NCBI GenBank assembly: GCA_937897645.1 | Contig: CALCNV010000140.1 | Coordinates: 1 to 64,000, forward strand | Reading direction: 5' to 3' | DNA: 64,000 bases | Origin: an uncultured Lysobacteraceae bacterium | GTDB lineage: Bacteria; Pseudomonadota; Gammaproteobacteria; Xanthomonadales; Xanthomonadaceae | Shown: one piece after another, positions 43,516 to 54,044 of the stretch | How the letters are laid out: every line of letters starts with the position of its first letter | Position numbering within the stretch: position 1 is the stretch's first letter | Made by a program: the position numbers and the translations under genes | The notes under the pieces: generated by a model | What the model was told of the DNA's origin: nothing | The model's input: the letters and a program-made list of their open reading frames with translations, nothing else | Database searches by the model: none

Positions 43516-43938
43516 ATGGCCTTGTCTCTCTCCACCCACCGGGTTTCGCGTGTGATGAATTCCGCCGCCGCGGGCCGGCGACTGGCATTGCGGGCGATGG
43601 CCTACCAGATGGTCGCCGTGTTGCTGGTGGCGCTGGCCTTCCTGATCCAAGGGGCTTCCGCAGCGCTTGCGGCACTCCTCGGCGGGGCAAGCGTGGTGTT
43701 GGGGAGCGCCCTGGCTGCGAACATCGCGCTGGGCGGGGGGGTGGTTCCGGCGCGTTCGGCTTTCATGAAGCTGGTGCTGGGGACCGGGATCAAGTGGTTG
43801 GTGGTCATGACGATATTTGCATTGGCACTGGGTGTTGGGCGCTTGCCGCCGCTCCCCTTGCTGGCAGGGCTCGCGGTCGCGTTGATCGTGTACCCATTGG
43901 TTTTGAACTTTAGTGTCAGGGTAGAACGTGAGCGCTGA
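43516..43938 (+). CDS. atpI: ATP synthase protein I
   Basis: A 140-residue membrane protein with four helices at the head of the atp operon. The poorly conserved AtpI family helps assemble the c-ring. A weak AGGG precedes this ATG; a second ATG at MNSAAAG (43555) is possible. Its TGA overlaps the atpB start region by 11 bases. Confidence 0.82.
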   Translation: MALSLSTHRVSRVMNSAAAGRRLALRAMAYQMVAVLLVALAFLIQGASAALAALLGGASVVLGSALAANIALGGGVVPARSAFMKLVLGTGIKWLVVMTIFALALGVGRLPPLPLLAGLAVALIVYPLVLNFSVRVERER

Positions 43939-44797
43939 ATCGGCTTCCGGTGGCGGGTCCACCGAATACATCCAGCACCACTTGCATCATCTCCAGTGGC
44001 AAGTGGGAGATAGCAAGTTCATGACCATCAACGTCGACAGCGTGTTTTTCACGCTGGTGATGTCGGTGCTGTTCCTGTTCTTTTTCCTGCGTACCTCGCG
44101 CAAGGCGACGGTCGGCGTGCCCGGCAAGTTCCAGTGCGCGGTGGAAATGATCGTCGGCTTCGTCGACGGCCTGGTCCGTGAAACCTTCCACGGCCGCAGC
44201 AAGCTGATCGCGCCGCTGGCGCTGACCATCTTCTGCCTGGTGTTCATGATGAACTTCATGGACATGCTGCCGGTGGACTGGCTGCCGGCGCTGTGGGGCA
44301 AGGGCAACGAGCTTGCCGGCCACGATCCCGCGCACGCCTACCTGCGCGTCGTGCCCACGGCCGACCTCAACACCACGCTTGGCCTGTCGGTGATGGTGTT
44401 CATCCTGATCCAGGTCTTCGGTGTCCGCCACAAGGGCATCGGCACCTTCGTCAAGGAAGCCTTCACCGCACCGTTCCATGCCGAAGGCACGGTGATGAAG
44501 ATCCTCCTGGCCCCGGCCAACCTGCTGCTGCGCGTGATCGAAGAGCTGGTGCGCCCGCTCTCGCTGACGCTGCGACTGTTCGGCAACATGTACGCGGGCG
44601 AGCTGATTTTCATCCTGATCGCGTTGATGACCTGGAACGCCTCGCTGGCCAGCGGCATGACCTACGTGATGGCGCCGTTGCAATTCATCTCGGGCTTCGT
44701 GTGGACCGCGTTCCACATCCTGGTCATCACCCTGCAAGCCTTCATCTTCATGATGCTGACCATCGTGTACCTGAGCATGGCGGCGGAAAGCCACTAA
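43928..44797 (+). CDS. atpB: ATP synthase F0 subunit a
   Basis: A 289-residue inner-membrane subunit forming the proton half-channels. The essential Arg lies in the SLTLRLFGNMYAGEL helix, and the Gln/His-containing last helix (FHILVITLQAFIFMMLTIVYLSM, written as two parts) is intact. The start is GTG, inside the end of atpI. Confidence 0.96.
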   Translation: MSAESASGGGSTEYIQHHLHHLQWQVGDSKFMTINVDSVFFTLVMSVLFLFFFLRTSRKATVGVPGKFQCAVEMIVGFVDGLVRETFHGRSKLIAPLALTIFCLVFMMNFMDMLPVDWLPALWGKGNELAGHDPAHAYLRVVPTADLNTTLGLSVMVFILIQVFGVRHKGIGTFVKEAFTAPFHAEGTVMKILLAPANLLLRVIEELVRPLSLTLRLFGNMYAGELIFILIALMTWNASLASGMTYVMAPLQFISGFVWTAFHILVITLQAFIFMMLTIVYLSMAAESH

Positions 44798-44876
44798 GCC
44801 ACGAGCAGACAAGTTTCGTTCCACCCTTTATCGCTTCATTCCTTTTTCAAACCTGACTAGTAGTACGGAGAACACC

Positions 44877-45152
44877 ATGGAAAACATTGCCCTCTACGCC
44901 GAAGTAGCGAAGTTCACGGTCATCGCGGCCGGCCTGCTGATCGGTCTCGGCGCCCTTGGCACCGCGATTGGTTTTGCCATCCTTGGTGGCAAGTTCCTGG
45001 AAGGTTCGGCCCGCCAGCCGGAACTGACCCCGATGCTGCAGACCAAGATGTTCATCGTCGCCGGCCTGCTGGACGCCGTGCCGATCATCGGCGTCGCCAT
45101 CGCCCTGCTCCTGATCTTCGCCAACCCGTTCCTGTCGACGATCGCAGGCTGA
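44877..45152 (+). CDS. atpE: ATP synthase F0 subunit c
   Basis: A 91-residue hairpin protein that forms the rotor ring. Two helices are joined by a polar loop (SARQPELTP). The proton-carrying acid is in LLDAVPIIGVAIA of the second helix, where Asp is used. AGTACGGAGAAC precedes the ATG. Confidence 0.96.
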   Translation: MENIALYAEVAKFTVIAAGLLIGLGALGTAIGFAILGGKFLEGSARQPELTPMLQTKMFIVAGLLDAVPIIGVAIALLLIFANPFLSTIAG

Positions 45153-45211
45153 TCAGACAACCGGTCATTGGCTAGCGCCGGCATCTTGCATGCCGGCGTC
45201 AGGAGTACGTC

Positions 45212-45682
45212 ATGGATATCAACCTCACTTTCATCGTCCAGGGCTTCGCGTTCTTCGCGGTGGCATGGCTGGTCATGAAGTTCGGCTGGCCGCACATCAT
45301 CGCGGCCATCGAAGAGCGCCAGCAGAAGATCGCTGAAGGACTGGCCGCGGCCGACCGCAGCCAGAAAGACCTTGCGCAGGCGCAGGAAAAGGTCAACGAG
45401 GCGCTGAAGGAAGCGCGCGTCAAGGCCAACGAAATCATCGACCAGGCGCACCAGCGTGCCAACCAGATCGTTGAAGCCGCCCGCAACGACGCGATCGTCG
45501 AAGCCAACCGCCAGAAGGCGCTGGGTCTTGCCGAAATCGACGCCGCCAGCACGCGCGCCAAGGAAGACCTGCGCAAGCAGGTGTCGGTCCTGGCCGTGAG
45601 CGGTGCCGAAAAGCTGCTGAAGCGCGAAATCGATGCCAACGCCCACAAGGCGCTGCTCGACGAGCTGGCTGCAGAGATCTGA
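45212..45682 (+). CDS. atpF: ATP synthase F0 subunit b
   Basis: A 156-residue stator subunit: one N-terminal membrane helix (FIVQGFAFFAVAWLVMKFGW) and a long charged helix for dimerisation. Length is the usual one. Confidence 0.95.
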   Translation: MDINLTFIVQGFAFFAVAWLVMKFGWPHIIAAIEERQQKIAEGLAAADRSQKDLAQAQEKVNEALKEARVKANEIIDQAHQRANQIVEAARNDAIVEANRQKALGLAEIDAASTRAKEDLRKQVSVLAVSGAEKLLKREIDANAHKALLDELAAEI

Positions 45683-45685
45683 TCG

Positions 45686-46213
45686 ATGAGCCAGGCCCTC
45701 ACCCTCGCCCGTCCGTATGCCCGCGCCGCGTTCTCCATGGCGCAGGACGAAAACGCCCTCGCCGGCTGGTCGAATGCGCTCGGTTTCGCCGCGCAGGTGG
45801 CCGCTGATCCGCGTGCCGCGTCGTTGCTGCTGAATCCGCAGCTCACCCATGCCGAAGCGGTAACGCTGCTGTCGGCGGACGGTGCAGGCGAATCGTTCTC
45901 GCGCTTCCTGGCCCTGCTGGCGGAAAACCGCCGCCTGGCCCAGTTGCCGGAAATCTCCGGGCTGTACGAAGAACTGAAGGCCGAGGCAGAGCGCGTGGTC
46001 AAGGCGACCGTCACCTCCGCCGCCGAACTGCCGGCAGCTGAACTGGACGTGCTGAAGGCGGCGCTGAAGAAGCGCTTCGGCCGCGAAGTCGAGCTCAGCA
46101 CCGCGATCGACGCTTCGTTGATCGGCGGCGCGGTGATCGATGCGGGCGACGTGGTGATCGATGGCTCGTTGAAAGGCAAGCTCTCGCGGCTGCAGGCCGC
46201 GCTGGCAAGTTAA
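45686..46213 (+). CDS. atpH: ATP synthase F1 subunit delta
   Basis: A 175-residue OSCP-like subunit linking the b stalk to the alpha/beta head. It starts MSQALTLARPYARAAF and ends with the family's IGGAVIDAGDVVIDGSLKGKL segment. It begins 3 bases after the atpF stop. Confidence 0.94.
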   Translation: MSQALTLARPYARAAFSMAQDENALAGWSNALGFAAQVAADPRAASLLLNPQLTHAEAVTLLSADGAGESFSRFLALLAENRRLAQLPEISGLYEELKAEAERVVKATVTSAAELPAAELDVLKAALKKRFGREVELSTAIDASLIGGAVIDAGDVVIDGSLKGKLSRLQAALAS

Positions 46214-46360
46214 CGCGGTTGTAGGTTCCTGGTTCCTGGGTCTTGGGAAAGCGCATCGATTGACGCTTCCACCAACAACCACGAACCGGCAACCAGCAAC
46301 CTGTTCAAACAAATTCATTTGAATCGCGGCCGGGAACGGCTGCATTAGGGAACCAAAGAA
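46214..46360. repeat. atpH-atpA spacer with GGTTCCTG-type repeat
   Basis: The 147-base spacer contains GGTTCCTGGTTCCTGGGTC near 46223 and, facing it, ACCACGAACCGGCAACCAGC near 46278. These are imperfect inverted arms with direct repetition within each arm. The other atp spacers are shorter or carry REPs. AGGGAACCAAAGAA before atpA is the ribosome-binding site. Confidence 0.6.
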
Positions 46361-47908
46361 ATGGCCACCACGCTCAACCCCTCCGAAATCAGCGAACTGA
46401 TCAAGACCCGGATCGAGAAGGTCAAGCTGGCCGCCGAGGCCCGCAACGAAGGCACCGTGACCAGCGTGTCCGACGGCATCGTGCGCATCTTCGGCCTGGC
46501 CGACGTGATGCAGGGCGAAATGATCGAACTGCCGAACGACACCTTCGCACTGGCCTTGAACCTGGAGCGCGACTCGGTCGGCGCCGTGGTGCTGGGTGAT
46601 TACGAAAACCTGCGCGAAGGCGACATCGCCAAGACCACCGGCCGCATCCTCGAAGTGCCGGTCGGCCCCGAGCTGCTGGGCCGCGTGGTGAATGCGCTGG
46701 GCGAGCCGATCGACGGCAAGGGCCCGATCGACGCCAAGATGACCGCACCGGTGGAGCGCGTGGCGCCCGGCGTGATCTGGCGCAAGTCGGTATCGCAGCC
46801 GGTGCAGACCGGTTACAAGACCGTCGACGCGATGATCCCGATCGGCCGTGGCCAGCGCGAGCTGGTGATCGGCGACCGCCAGACCGGCAAGACCGCGCTG
46901 GCCATCGACGCCATCATCAACCAGAAGAACACCGGCATTAAGTGCGTGTACGTCGCGATCGGCCAGAAGGCTTCGTCCATCGCCAACGTGGTGCGCAAGC
47001 TGGAAGAGAACGGCGCCTTGGCCCACACGGTCATCGTCGCCGCCACCGCATCCGAGTCGGCCGCGATGCAGTACATCAGCGCCTACTCCGGCTGCACCAT
47101 GGGCGAATACTTCATGGATCGCGGCGAAGACGCCCTGATCGTGTACGACGACCTGTCCAAGCAGGCCGTGGCCTACCGCCAGATCTCGCTGCTGCTGAAG
47201 CGCCCGCCGGGCCGTGAAGCGTACCCGGGCGACGTGTTCTACCTGCACAGCCGCCTGCTGGAACGCGCCGCGCGCGTGTCCGAGGACTACGTGGAGAAGT
47301 TCACCAACGGTGCCGTGAAGGGCAAGACCGGTTCGCTGACGGCGCTGCCGGTCATCGAAACGCAGGCCGGCGACGTGTCCGCGTTCGTGCCGACCAACGT
47401 GATCTCGATCACCGACGGCCAGATCTTCCTCGAGACCGACCTGTTCAACGCCGGCATCCGCCCGGCCGTGAACGCCGGCATCTCGGTGTCGCGCGTCGGC
47501 GGCGCCGCCCAGACCAAGATCATCAAGAAGCTGTCGGGCGGCATCCGCATCTCGCTGGCCCAGTACCGCGAGCTGGCGGCGTTCGCGCAGTTCGCCTCGG
47601 ACCTGGATGAAGCCACCCGCAAGCAGCTCGAGCGCGGCCAGCGCGTCACCGAGCTGATGAAGCAGAAGCAGTACCAGCCGATGTCCATCGCCAACCAGGC
47701 GCTGACCATCTACGCCGTCAACGAGGGTTACCTGGACGACGTGCCGGTGAACAAGCTGCTGGCGTTGGAAGAAGGCCTGCATGCGCACTTCGCCAACACC
47801 AAGGGCGACCTGATCAACAAGATCAACGCCAGCGGTGACTGGAACGACGAGATCGAAGGCGCGTTCAAGGCCGGCATCGCCGAGTTCAAGACTACCGGTA
47901 GCTGGTAA
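46361..47908 (+). CDS. atpA: ATP synthase F1 subunit alpha
   Basis: A 515-residue regulatory nucleotide-binding subunit. Walker A is GDRQTGKT (about 169-176), with the arginine finger region in NAGISVSRVGGAAQT and the family's AYRQISLLLKRPPGREAYPGD. Length and motifs are normal. Confidence 0.98.
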   Translation: MATTLNPSEISELIKTRIEKVKLAAEARNEGTVTSVSDGIVRIFGLADVMQGEMIELPNDTFALALNLERDSVGAVVLGDYENLREGDIAKTTGRILEVPVGPELLGRVVNALGEPIDGKGPIDAKMTAPVERVAPGVIWRKSVSQPVQTGYKTVDAMIPIGRGQRELVIGDRQTGKTALAIDAIINQKNTGIKCVYVAIGQKASSIANVVRKLEENGALAHTVIVAATASESAAMQYISAYSGCTMGEYFMDRGEDALIVYDDLSKQAVAYRQISLLLKRPPGREAYPGDVFYLHSRLLERAARVSEDYVEKFTNGAVKGKTGSLTALPVIETQAGDVSAFVPTNVISITDGQIFLETDLFNAGIRPAVNAGISVSRVGGAAQTKIIKKLSGGIRISLAQYRELAAFAQFASDLDEATRKQLERGQRVTELMKQKQYQPMSIANQALTIYAVNEGYLDDVPVNKLLALEEGLHAHFANTKGDLINKINASGDWNDEIEGAFKAGIAEFKTTGSW

Positions 47909-47910
47909 GC

Positions 47911-47970
47911 CGTAGGGTGGGCCTCGGCCCACCATCCACGGCAAACAGGTGGGCCAAGGCCCACCCTACG
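47911..47970. repeat. REP pair between atpA and atpG, family B
   Basis: CGTAGGGTGGGCCTCGGCCC and its complement in inverted orientation, 2 bases after the atpA stop. Confidence 0.9.
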
Positions 47971-47991
47971 ACGGCATAGCGAGCGACACGA

Positions 47992-48855
47992 ATGGCAAGC
48001 GGCAGAGAAATCAAAACCAAGATCAAGAGCGTGCAGAACACCCGCAAGGTGACGCGCGCGCTGGAAATGGTCTCGGCCTCGAAGATCCGCAAGGCGCAGG
48101 ACCGCATGAAGGCCTCGCGTCCGTACGCGCGCGCCATGAAGCAGGTCATCGGCCACTTGGCCCAGGCCAATTCCGAATACCAGCATCCGTTCCTGGTCGA
48201 GCGTGCCGAGATCAAGCGCGTCGGCTACATCATCGTGTCGTCCGACCGCGGCCTGGCCGGCGGCCTCAACAACAACCTGTTCCGCAAGACCCTGGGTGAA
48301 GTGCGCCAGTGGCAGGACAAGGGTGCCGAGGTCGACGTGGTCACCATCGGCCAGAAAGCCTCCGCGTTCTTCCGTCGCATCAAGGTCGACATGCTGGCCA
48401 GCGTCACCCATCTCGGCGATAAGCCGCAGCTGGAACAGCTGGTGGGCGTGGTCAAGGTGATGCTGGATGCGTACGAGTCGGGCAAGGTCGACCGCGTCTA
48501 CCTGGTCTACAACGACTTCGTGAACACCATGACCCAGCGCGCGGCGTTCGACCAGCTGCTGCCGCTGCCTGCTTCGGACACGCAGATCACCCAGCACGAC
48601 TGGGACTACATCTACGAACCCGATGCCGCCACCGTGCTCGAGCACGTGCTGACGCGCTACGTGGAATCGCTGGTGTACCAGGCCGTGCTGGAAAACGTCG
48701 CGTCCGAACATGCCGCGCGCATGGTGGCCATGAAGTCGGCCAGCGACAACGCCACCAAGCTCATCGGCGACCTGCAGCTGGTCTACAACAAGGCCCGCCA
48801 GGCGGCGATCACGCAAGAAATTTCCGAAATCGTCGGCGGTGCCGCGGCGGTTTGA
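47992..48855 (+). CDS. atpG: ATP synthase F1 subunit gamma
   Basis: A 287-residue rotor shaft subunit. The N-terminal helix (GREIKTKIKSVQNTRKVT) and the C-terminal helix (EHAARMVAMKSASDNATKLI, then LVYNKARQAAITQEI) form the coiled coil; SSDRGLAGGLNNNLF is the conserved core. Confidence 0.97.
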   Translation: MASGREIKTKIKSVQNTRKVTRALEMVSASKIRKAQDRMKASRPYARAMKQVIGHLAQANSEYQHPFLVERAEIKRVGYIIVSSDRGLAGGLNNNLFRKTLGEVRQWQDKGAEVDVVTIGQKASAFFRRIKVDMLASVTHLGDKPQLEQLVGVVKVMLDAYESGKVDRVYLVYNDFVNTMTQRAAFDQLLPLPASDTQITQHDWDYIYEPDAATVLEHVLTRYVESLVYQAVLENVASEHAARMVAMKSASDNATKLIGDLQLVYNKARQAAITQEISEIVGGAAAV

Positions 48856-48864
48856 TCCATCCCA

Positions 48865-48920
48865 TGTGGGAGGGGCTCCAGCCCCGACTGCAACCGGTCG
48901 CGGCTGAAGCCGCTCCCACA
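48865..48920. repeat. REP pair between atpG and atpD, family C
   Basis: TGTGGGAGGGGCTCCAGCCC at 48865 and CGGCTGAAGCCGCTCCCACA at 48901, two hairpin-forming units in inverted orientation. Confidence 0.88.
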
Positions 48921-48949
48921 AACAGAATCGAGATTCAGAGGAAAGCACC

Positions 48950-50359
<1,410 letters not shown>

Positions 50360-50366
50360 CGACACT

Positions 50367-50390
50367 CGTAGGGTGGGCCTTGGCCCACCA
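50367..50390 (+). repeat. single REP, family B
   Basis: CGTAGGGTGGGCCTTGGCCC and ACCA form one hairpin-forming unit, 7 bases after the atpD stop. The partner arm seen in other copies is missing, possibly lost when the next gene arrived. Confidence 0.8.
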
Positions 50391-50422
50391 TGGCCGTAAA
50401 CCTGTCTTATGGAGAAGCTAAG

Positions 50423-51007
50423 GTGAAGATTAAACTGGTGTTCGTCTTGCTCTTGGCTATAGCGGGTAGTGGCTGTGCGCTCACGCAAACTGTGAAGCAA
50501 GTGGACTATGTGCCAAGCGTCGACCGCGAGGCAGCAGCGAAAATCTCCGGGAAAGCAGTGCAAATCGGTCTTTTTGGTGACAATCGCGGCGTAGAGAATC
50601 CAGCGCTGCTTTTCAACAAAAAGAACATGTACAACAACACGATGTCTGGTGCATATCTGGCGCCGAAACCTCTTGTTGAATATGTAAAAGACGGTGTATC
50701 CGCATCGTTGAAGGAAGCTGGGGTGTTTTCAGATACCAGTGGGCTGGTACTGACAGCGTCTCTCGAGGATTTCGACGAAGAGATCCTGATGGGCTTCTGG
50801 TCGAGCAAGATGCGAACCAAAATGACGGTAAGGTTTTCCTTGCACGATGGCTCGCGTCAAATATGGAATGACACGATTATCGGCAAGGCATTAATCGAGA
50901 AAGGTGATTTCGTCAAACAAGCGGTAACCCTTACTACCGATGATGTCGTGAAACAGTTGATGAACAACGAGCAGTTCAAGGCCGCAATTTCGGGATCAGA
51001 GAAATGA
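50423..51007 (+). CDS. lipoprotein inserted between atpD and atpC
   Basis: A 194-residue lipoprotein starting at GTG (MKIKLVFVLLLAIAGSGC, lipid on Cys18) with GGAG 8 bases upstream. The mature part resembles YajG-type lipoproteins (VDYVPSVDREAAAKISGKAV, then a beta-rich domain with KTKMTVRFSLHDGS-like strands), but the match is tentative. Codon use is AT-richer than the flanking atp genes, and a REP marks its upstream edge. Its TGA overlaps the atpC ATG by 4 bases, so it has become part of the operon. An ATG at 50390 gives a longer frame but lies inside the REP. Confidence 0.72.
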   Translation: MKIKLVFVLLLAIAGSGCALTQTVKQVDYVPSVDREAAAKISGKAVQIGLFGDNRGVENPALLFNKKNMYNNTMSGAYLAPKPLVEYVKDGVSASLKEAGVFSDTSGLVLTASLEDFDEEILMGFWSSKMRTKMTVRFSLHDGSRQIWNDTIIGKALIEKGDFVKQAVTLTTDDVVKQLMNNEQFKAAISGSEK

Positions 51008-51429
51008 GTAGCACCATCCGTTGCGACATCGTCAGCGCCGAGCAGGAAATCTTCCACGGCGAAGCCACGCTGGTCGTCGCCACCGGCGAGCAGGGTGAGC
51101 TGGGCATCGCCCCGCGCCATGCGCCGCTGATCACGCGCCTGAAGCCGGGCAAGGTCGTCGTCACCTTGCCCAGTGGTGAACAGCTGGACTTCGCCATCGG
51201 TGGCGGCATCCTGGAAGTGCAGCCGCAGGTCGTGACCGTGCTGGCCGACACCGCCATCCGCGCCAGCGACATCGACGAAGCCGCGGTCCGCGCCGCGATG
51301 GAAGAAGCCGAGCGCATCCTCGCCAACCGTGGCGAAGCCATGGACGTGGCCGAAGCGCAGCAGAAGCTGGTCGAGGCAACCGTGCAGCTGCAGGCGCTGG
51401 AGCGCTTGCGCAAGAACCTCAAGCACTGA
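51004..51429 (+). CDS. atpC: ATP synthase F1 subunit epsilon
   Basis: A 141-residue central-stalk subunit: a beta sandwich (about 1-85, with GELGIAPRHAPLIT) and a C-terminal helical hairpin (AAVRAAMEEAERIL, LVEATVQLQALERL). It can inhibit the enzyme. Uniquely here it follows a lipoprotein gene instead of atpD. Confidence 0.96.
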   Translation: MSSTIRCDIVSAEQEIFHGEATLVVATGEQGELGIAPRHAPLITRLKPGKVVVTLPSGEQLDFAIGGGILEVQPQVVTVLADTAIRASDIDEAAVRAAMEEAERILANRGEAMDVAEAQQKLVEATVQLQALERLRKNLKH

Positions 51430-51454
51430 GGCATCGTTGCAAAGCAGTGATTCG

Positions 51455-51486
51455 AAAACGCCGGCCTCGCGCCGGCGTTTTCTTTT
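51455..51486 (+). terminator. intrinsic terminator of the atp operon
   Basis: AAACGCCGGC / GCCGGCGTTT stem with a short CTCGC-type loop followed by TCTTTTCC, about 25 bases after atpC. Confidence 0.93.
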
Positions 51487-51494
51487 CCATTCGT

Positions 51495-51523
51495 TGTAGG
51501 TCCGAGCAAGCTCTGACCTACGA
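51495..51523. repeat. REP element, family I
   Basis: TGTAGGTCCGAGCAAGCTCT followed by GACCTACGA; GTAGGTC and GACCTAC pair. It is related to the element at 42559. Confidence 0.65.
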
Positions 51524-51561
51524 AGCGAAAGCATCCGGTCAGGCCGGTGCAACGCACATAC

Positions 51562-51945
51562 TTAGTGCCTGTAGATCCAATGCCGCGACAGCACGAACCC
51601 GATCACGCCCAGCACGATTTCCACCGCAGGTTTCGCCGCCCAGGCCCAACGCAAACCGAACCAGTCGTCGATGCTGCCCATGGCCCACGTACTGATGGCG
51701 GTAGTGGCGAGCCACATCAACAGGAAGCGCAGGAATTGCTTGCGTCCCATGCGGTGGTGGTCGCCGGCAAAGGTGATGCGGCCGTTCAACCAGAAACCCA
51801 ACAAGGCACCGCTGATGCGGCCGATGACATTGGCCGGCTCGATGGCCATGCCGGCATGGGTCAGCCCCACCATCACGCCCCAATCCAGGAACCATTGCAG
51901 GATGCCGATCAGCAGGTAATGCCGGCCCTGCCTGAGTACGCTCAT
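51562..51945 (-). CDS. GtrA-like flippase-type membrane protein
   Basis: A 127-residue protein with four membrane helices of the GtrA type: YLLIGILQWFLDWGVMVGL, then NVIGRISGALLGFWLNGRITF and a last helix ending FVLSRHWIYRH. GtrA proteins help move lipid-linked sugars across the membrane. The ATG overlaps the TGA of the glycosyltransferase-like gene upstream, so both work in the same cell-surface pathway. Confidence 0.88.
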   Translation of the reverse strand: MSVLRQGRHYLLIGILQWFLDWGVMVGLTHAGMAIEPANVIGRISGALLGFWLNGRITFAGDHHRMGRKQFLRFLLMWLATTAISTWAMGSIDDWFGLRWAWAAKPAVEIVLGVIGFVLSRHWIYRH

Positions 51946-53993
51946 GGCGCATCGTCCTTGACCGGGAGTTGCCACCATTGCGCGACGCCTGCGGACGCGC
52001 GCAATTTTGCTCCCGCGCGTTCAAGGCCACTGCGTTGTGCAGGAGTGAGGCTTTCCGGCCGCAGCAGTACGTCGCTGATGCCTTCGCGTTGCAACAGCTG
52101 CTCCCATGCCGTGCCGGTGGAGTCCGCATTCGCGGCACTGGCAGCCTCGGCGATCGAGGGATCGTAGGGCGAGGTCATCCGGCTGCGTGATCCCATTTCG
52201 GCGGAGAACGCGATACCCGGATCCAGTGCGAGCACATTGCCGCCCGGACCCCCGGCTGCGCGCAATTCGGCCAGGAGGATGCGCTCCGGCGCGTAGTGCG
52301 CGAACAGCGGCTGGTCATCGCCCAGCGCAAGGATGGTCTGCTTGAGTGCGCCGGTGCGCAGCATCCAGTGGCCATTGGCCTGGAAGGCGAAATTCAGCAC
52401 GCACACGCCAAGCACCAACCAGGCCGCACGGCGCGGATCGAAGTGGAAGGCCGTCACCACCAGCAGCGGCAGCAGCATCACGCAGGCAGGGAACACATAG
52501 CGCAGGTACTGCATCGGGATCAGTGGGACGGCGATCGACATGGTCATCACCACGGCCGCGAGGAGCGTCTGGCGCCGGGTAAAGGCCAACAGCCACGCGC
52601 CCAACAGCGCGACCAGCACGAAACCGCCGCCGCCGGCGAAGGCTTCCAGGTAGCGCCCGGTATCGAAGGTCAGGTTCCAGGGCAGCAAGGGATTGAACCC
52701 GGCGTGCCAACGCAGGTCGCCGAAATTCGAGGACTGGAAATACGGCGACTGGAACCAGCCATTGAACAGCGGAAGGAAAGGATTGCCGCTGATCACGCCG
52801 GCATACACATAGCTGCTACTGCCCAGCGCCAACGCAATCATTGTCGCGGCGGATAGTTGGCGCAGCCGAGGCAGCGGCCAGTGCCGCCATGCTGCCCATG
52901 GAAGCAACAACAACGCGGCAACCACCGCGGCGAGCTTGAGGGCCAGCAATCCGCCCACCAGTATCGCGCCAACGTAAAGGCCGCGTGTTCCCGCGGCAGT
53001 ATTACGCGCAATCAACACTGCCAGCCACACCAACAGCGCCGTGGTGGGCGCTTCGGTCTGCATGCTGCCGGCCAGCGCAGCGGTCAATGGAATGCTGGCG
53101 TACAGCGCTACCGAGGCCCAGCGCGCACGTGCGCCACCACCCAGCGCGTTCGCCAATTGCCAAACGCCAGCAGCGGTGATCAGCATCCACAGTGCGTTGA
53201 GTGGGCCGCGCGCTTCCGCGCCACCCATGATGTGTGGAACGGCCTGCAACACATCGCCCAGCCACGGCGCCAATGCCCAGACGTGGGTCTCGGGATCGGG
53301 CGCATAACGTGCTTCCTGCAAGAGCATCCACGGCAGGCGCAGGTGGTACCCAAGGTCATCGACCTGCAGCGTAGGCAACCATGCACCGGTGCTGGCCAGG
53401 CCCATGGCCAGCACGGCCAGTGCAGCAGGGCGTGGCGCGGAAGCGACGGCGATGCGCCATCCTTCGCGCGCCTGCTTGAATGAGGCGGCCAACGCCTCTC
53501 TTCGCAGCACTAACAGGACCACGCACATGCCCAGATACAGCCAGCGCGTGTGCATGGGCAGCGGCAACAGCCAGCCCAGCGTTGCTCCCAGCATGACCAG
53601 GCCGCATGCAGCCTGCAGCGCGGGATGTTCGCTACGCGCCACCCATCCGCCCAGCGCAAGCGCCGCCACGCCCAGCAATGCCGTGGCCGCCGTCGGCACT
53701 ACGCCTGCAAACACAAGCAACGCCGTGCTCCAGACCAGCGCCTGCGCACTGGCCCATGACCAACCGGCGAAGCGCCGCAGCACCCACGATGCCCCCCAGG
53801 CCAGCAACGACAGCAGCAGGAGTTCGCCGAAGCGGCCCGAGGGCCACTGTTCCCACAGCCGGTAGTGCAACAAGCCCAGCACGCACAGCGGTACGCCAGC
53901 CCACAGCACGCCGATGTGCCAGCGCTTGGTGGACGGGCCGAGGGATGAATCCCGGGGCGAGACGGAGGCTGGCGATGGCGTCATCGCGCGCAT
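51942..53993 (-). CDS. integral membrane glycosyltransferase-like protein (GT39/GT83 type)
   Basis: A 683-residue protein with about 12-13 helices. The first large loop has LQVDDLGYHLRLPWMLLQE, resembling the acidic catalytic motif of GT-C transferases (ArnT/PMT class), followed by hydrophobic segments and a soluble C-terminal ~150 residues (ILLAELRAAGGPGGNVLALDP...). It probably transfers a sugar from a lipid carrier. The start is uncertain between 53993 and 53984; neither has a clear ribosome-binding site. It is coupled to the GtrA gene. Confidence 0.75.
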   Translation of the reverse strand: MRAMTPSPASVSPRDSSLGPSTKRWHIGVLWAGVPLCVLGLLHYRLWEQWPSGRFGELLLLSLLAWGASWVLRRFAGWSWASAQALVWSTALLVFAGVVPTAATALLGVAALALGGWVARSEHPALQAACGLVMLGATLGWLLPLPMHTRWLYLGMCVVLLVLRREALAASFKQAREGWRIAVASAPRPAALAVLAMGLASTGAWLPTLQVDDLGYHLRLPWMLLQEARYAPDPETHVWALAPWLGDVLQAVPHIMGGAEARGPLNALWMLITAAGVWQLANALGGGARARWASVALYASIPLTAALAGSMQTEAPTTALLVWLAVLIARNTAAGTRGLYVGAILVGGLLALKLAAVVAALLLLPWAAWRHWPLPRLRQLSAATMIALALGSSSYVYAGVISGNPFLPLFNGWFQSPYFQSSNFGDLRWHAGFNPLLPWNLTFDTGRYLEAFAGGGGFVLVALLGAWLLAFTRRQTLLAAVVMTMSIAVPLIPMQYLRYVFPACVMLLPLLVVTAFHFDPRRAAWLVLGVCVLNFAFQANGHWMLRTGALKQTILALGDDQPLFAHYAPERILLAELRAAGGPGGNVLALDPGIAFSAEMGSRSRMTSPYDPSIAEAASAANADSTGTAWEQLLQREGISDVLLRPESLTPAQRSGLERAGAKLRASAGVAQWWQLPVKDDAP

Positions 53994-54044
53994 GCTACCA
54001 GCGCAGCGTTTTAGAATGGGCTGACATTGAACGAAGGAGCGCAC

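Noticed and set aside
44894..47944. A 1016-codon open frame on the minus strand across the atp genes
   Set aside because: It is antisense to well-supported atpE, atpF, atpH and atpA and reads as His/Gln/Arg-rich shadow protein, an effect of high-GC codon use.
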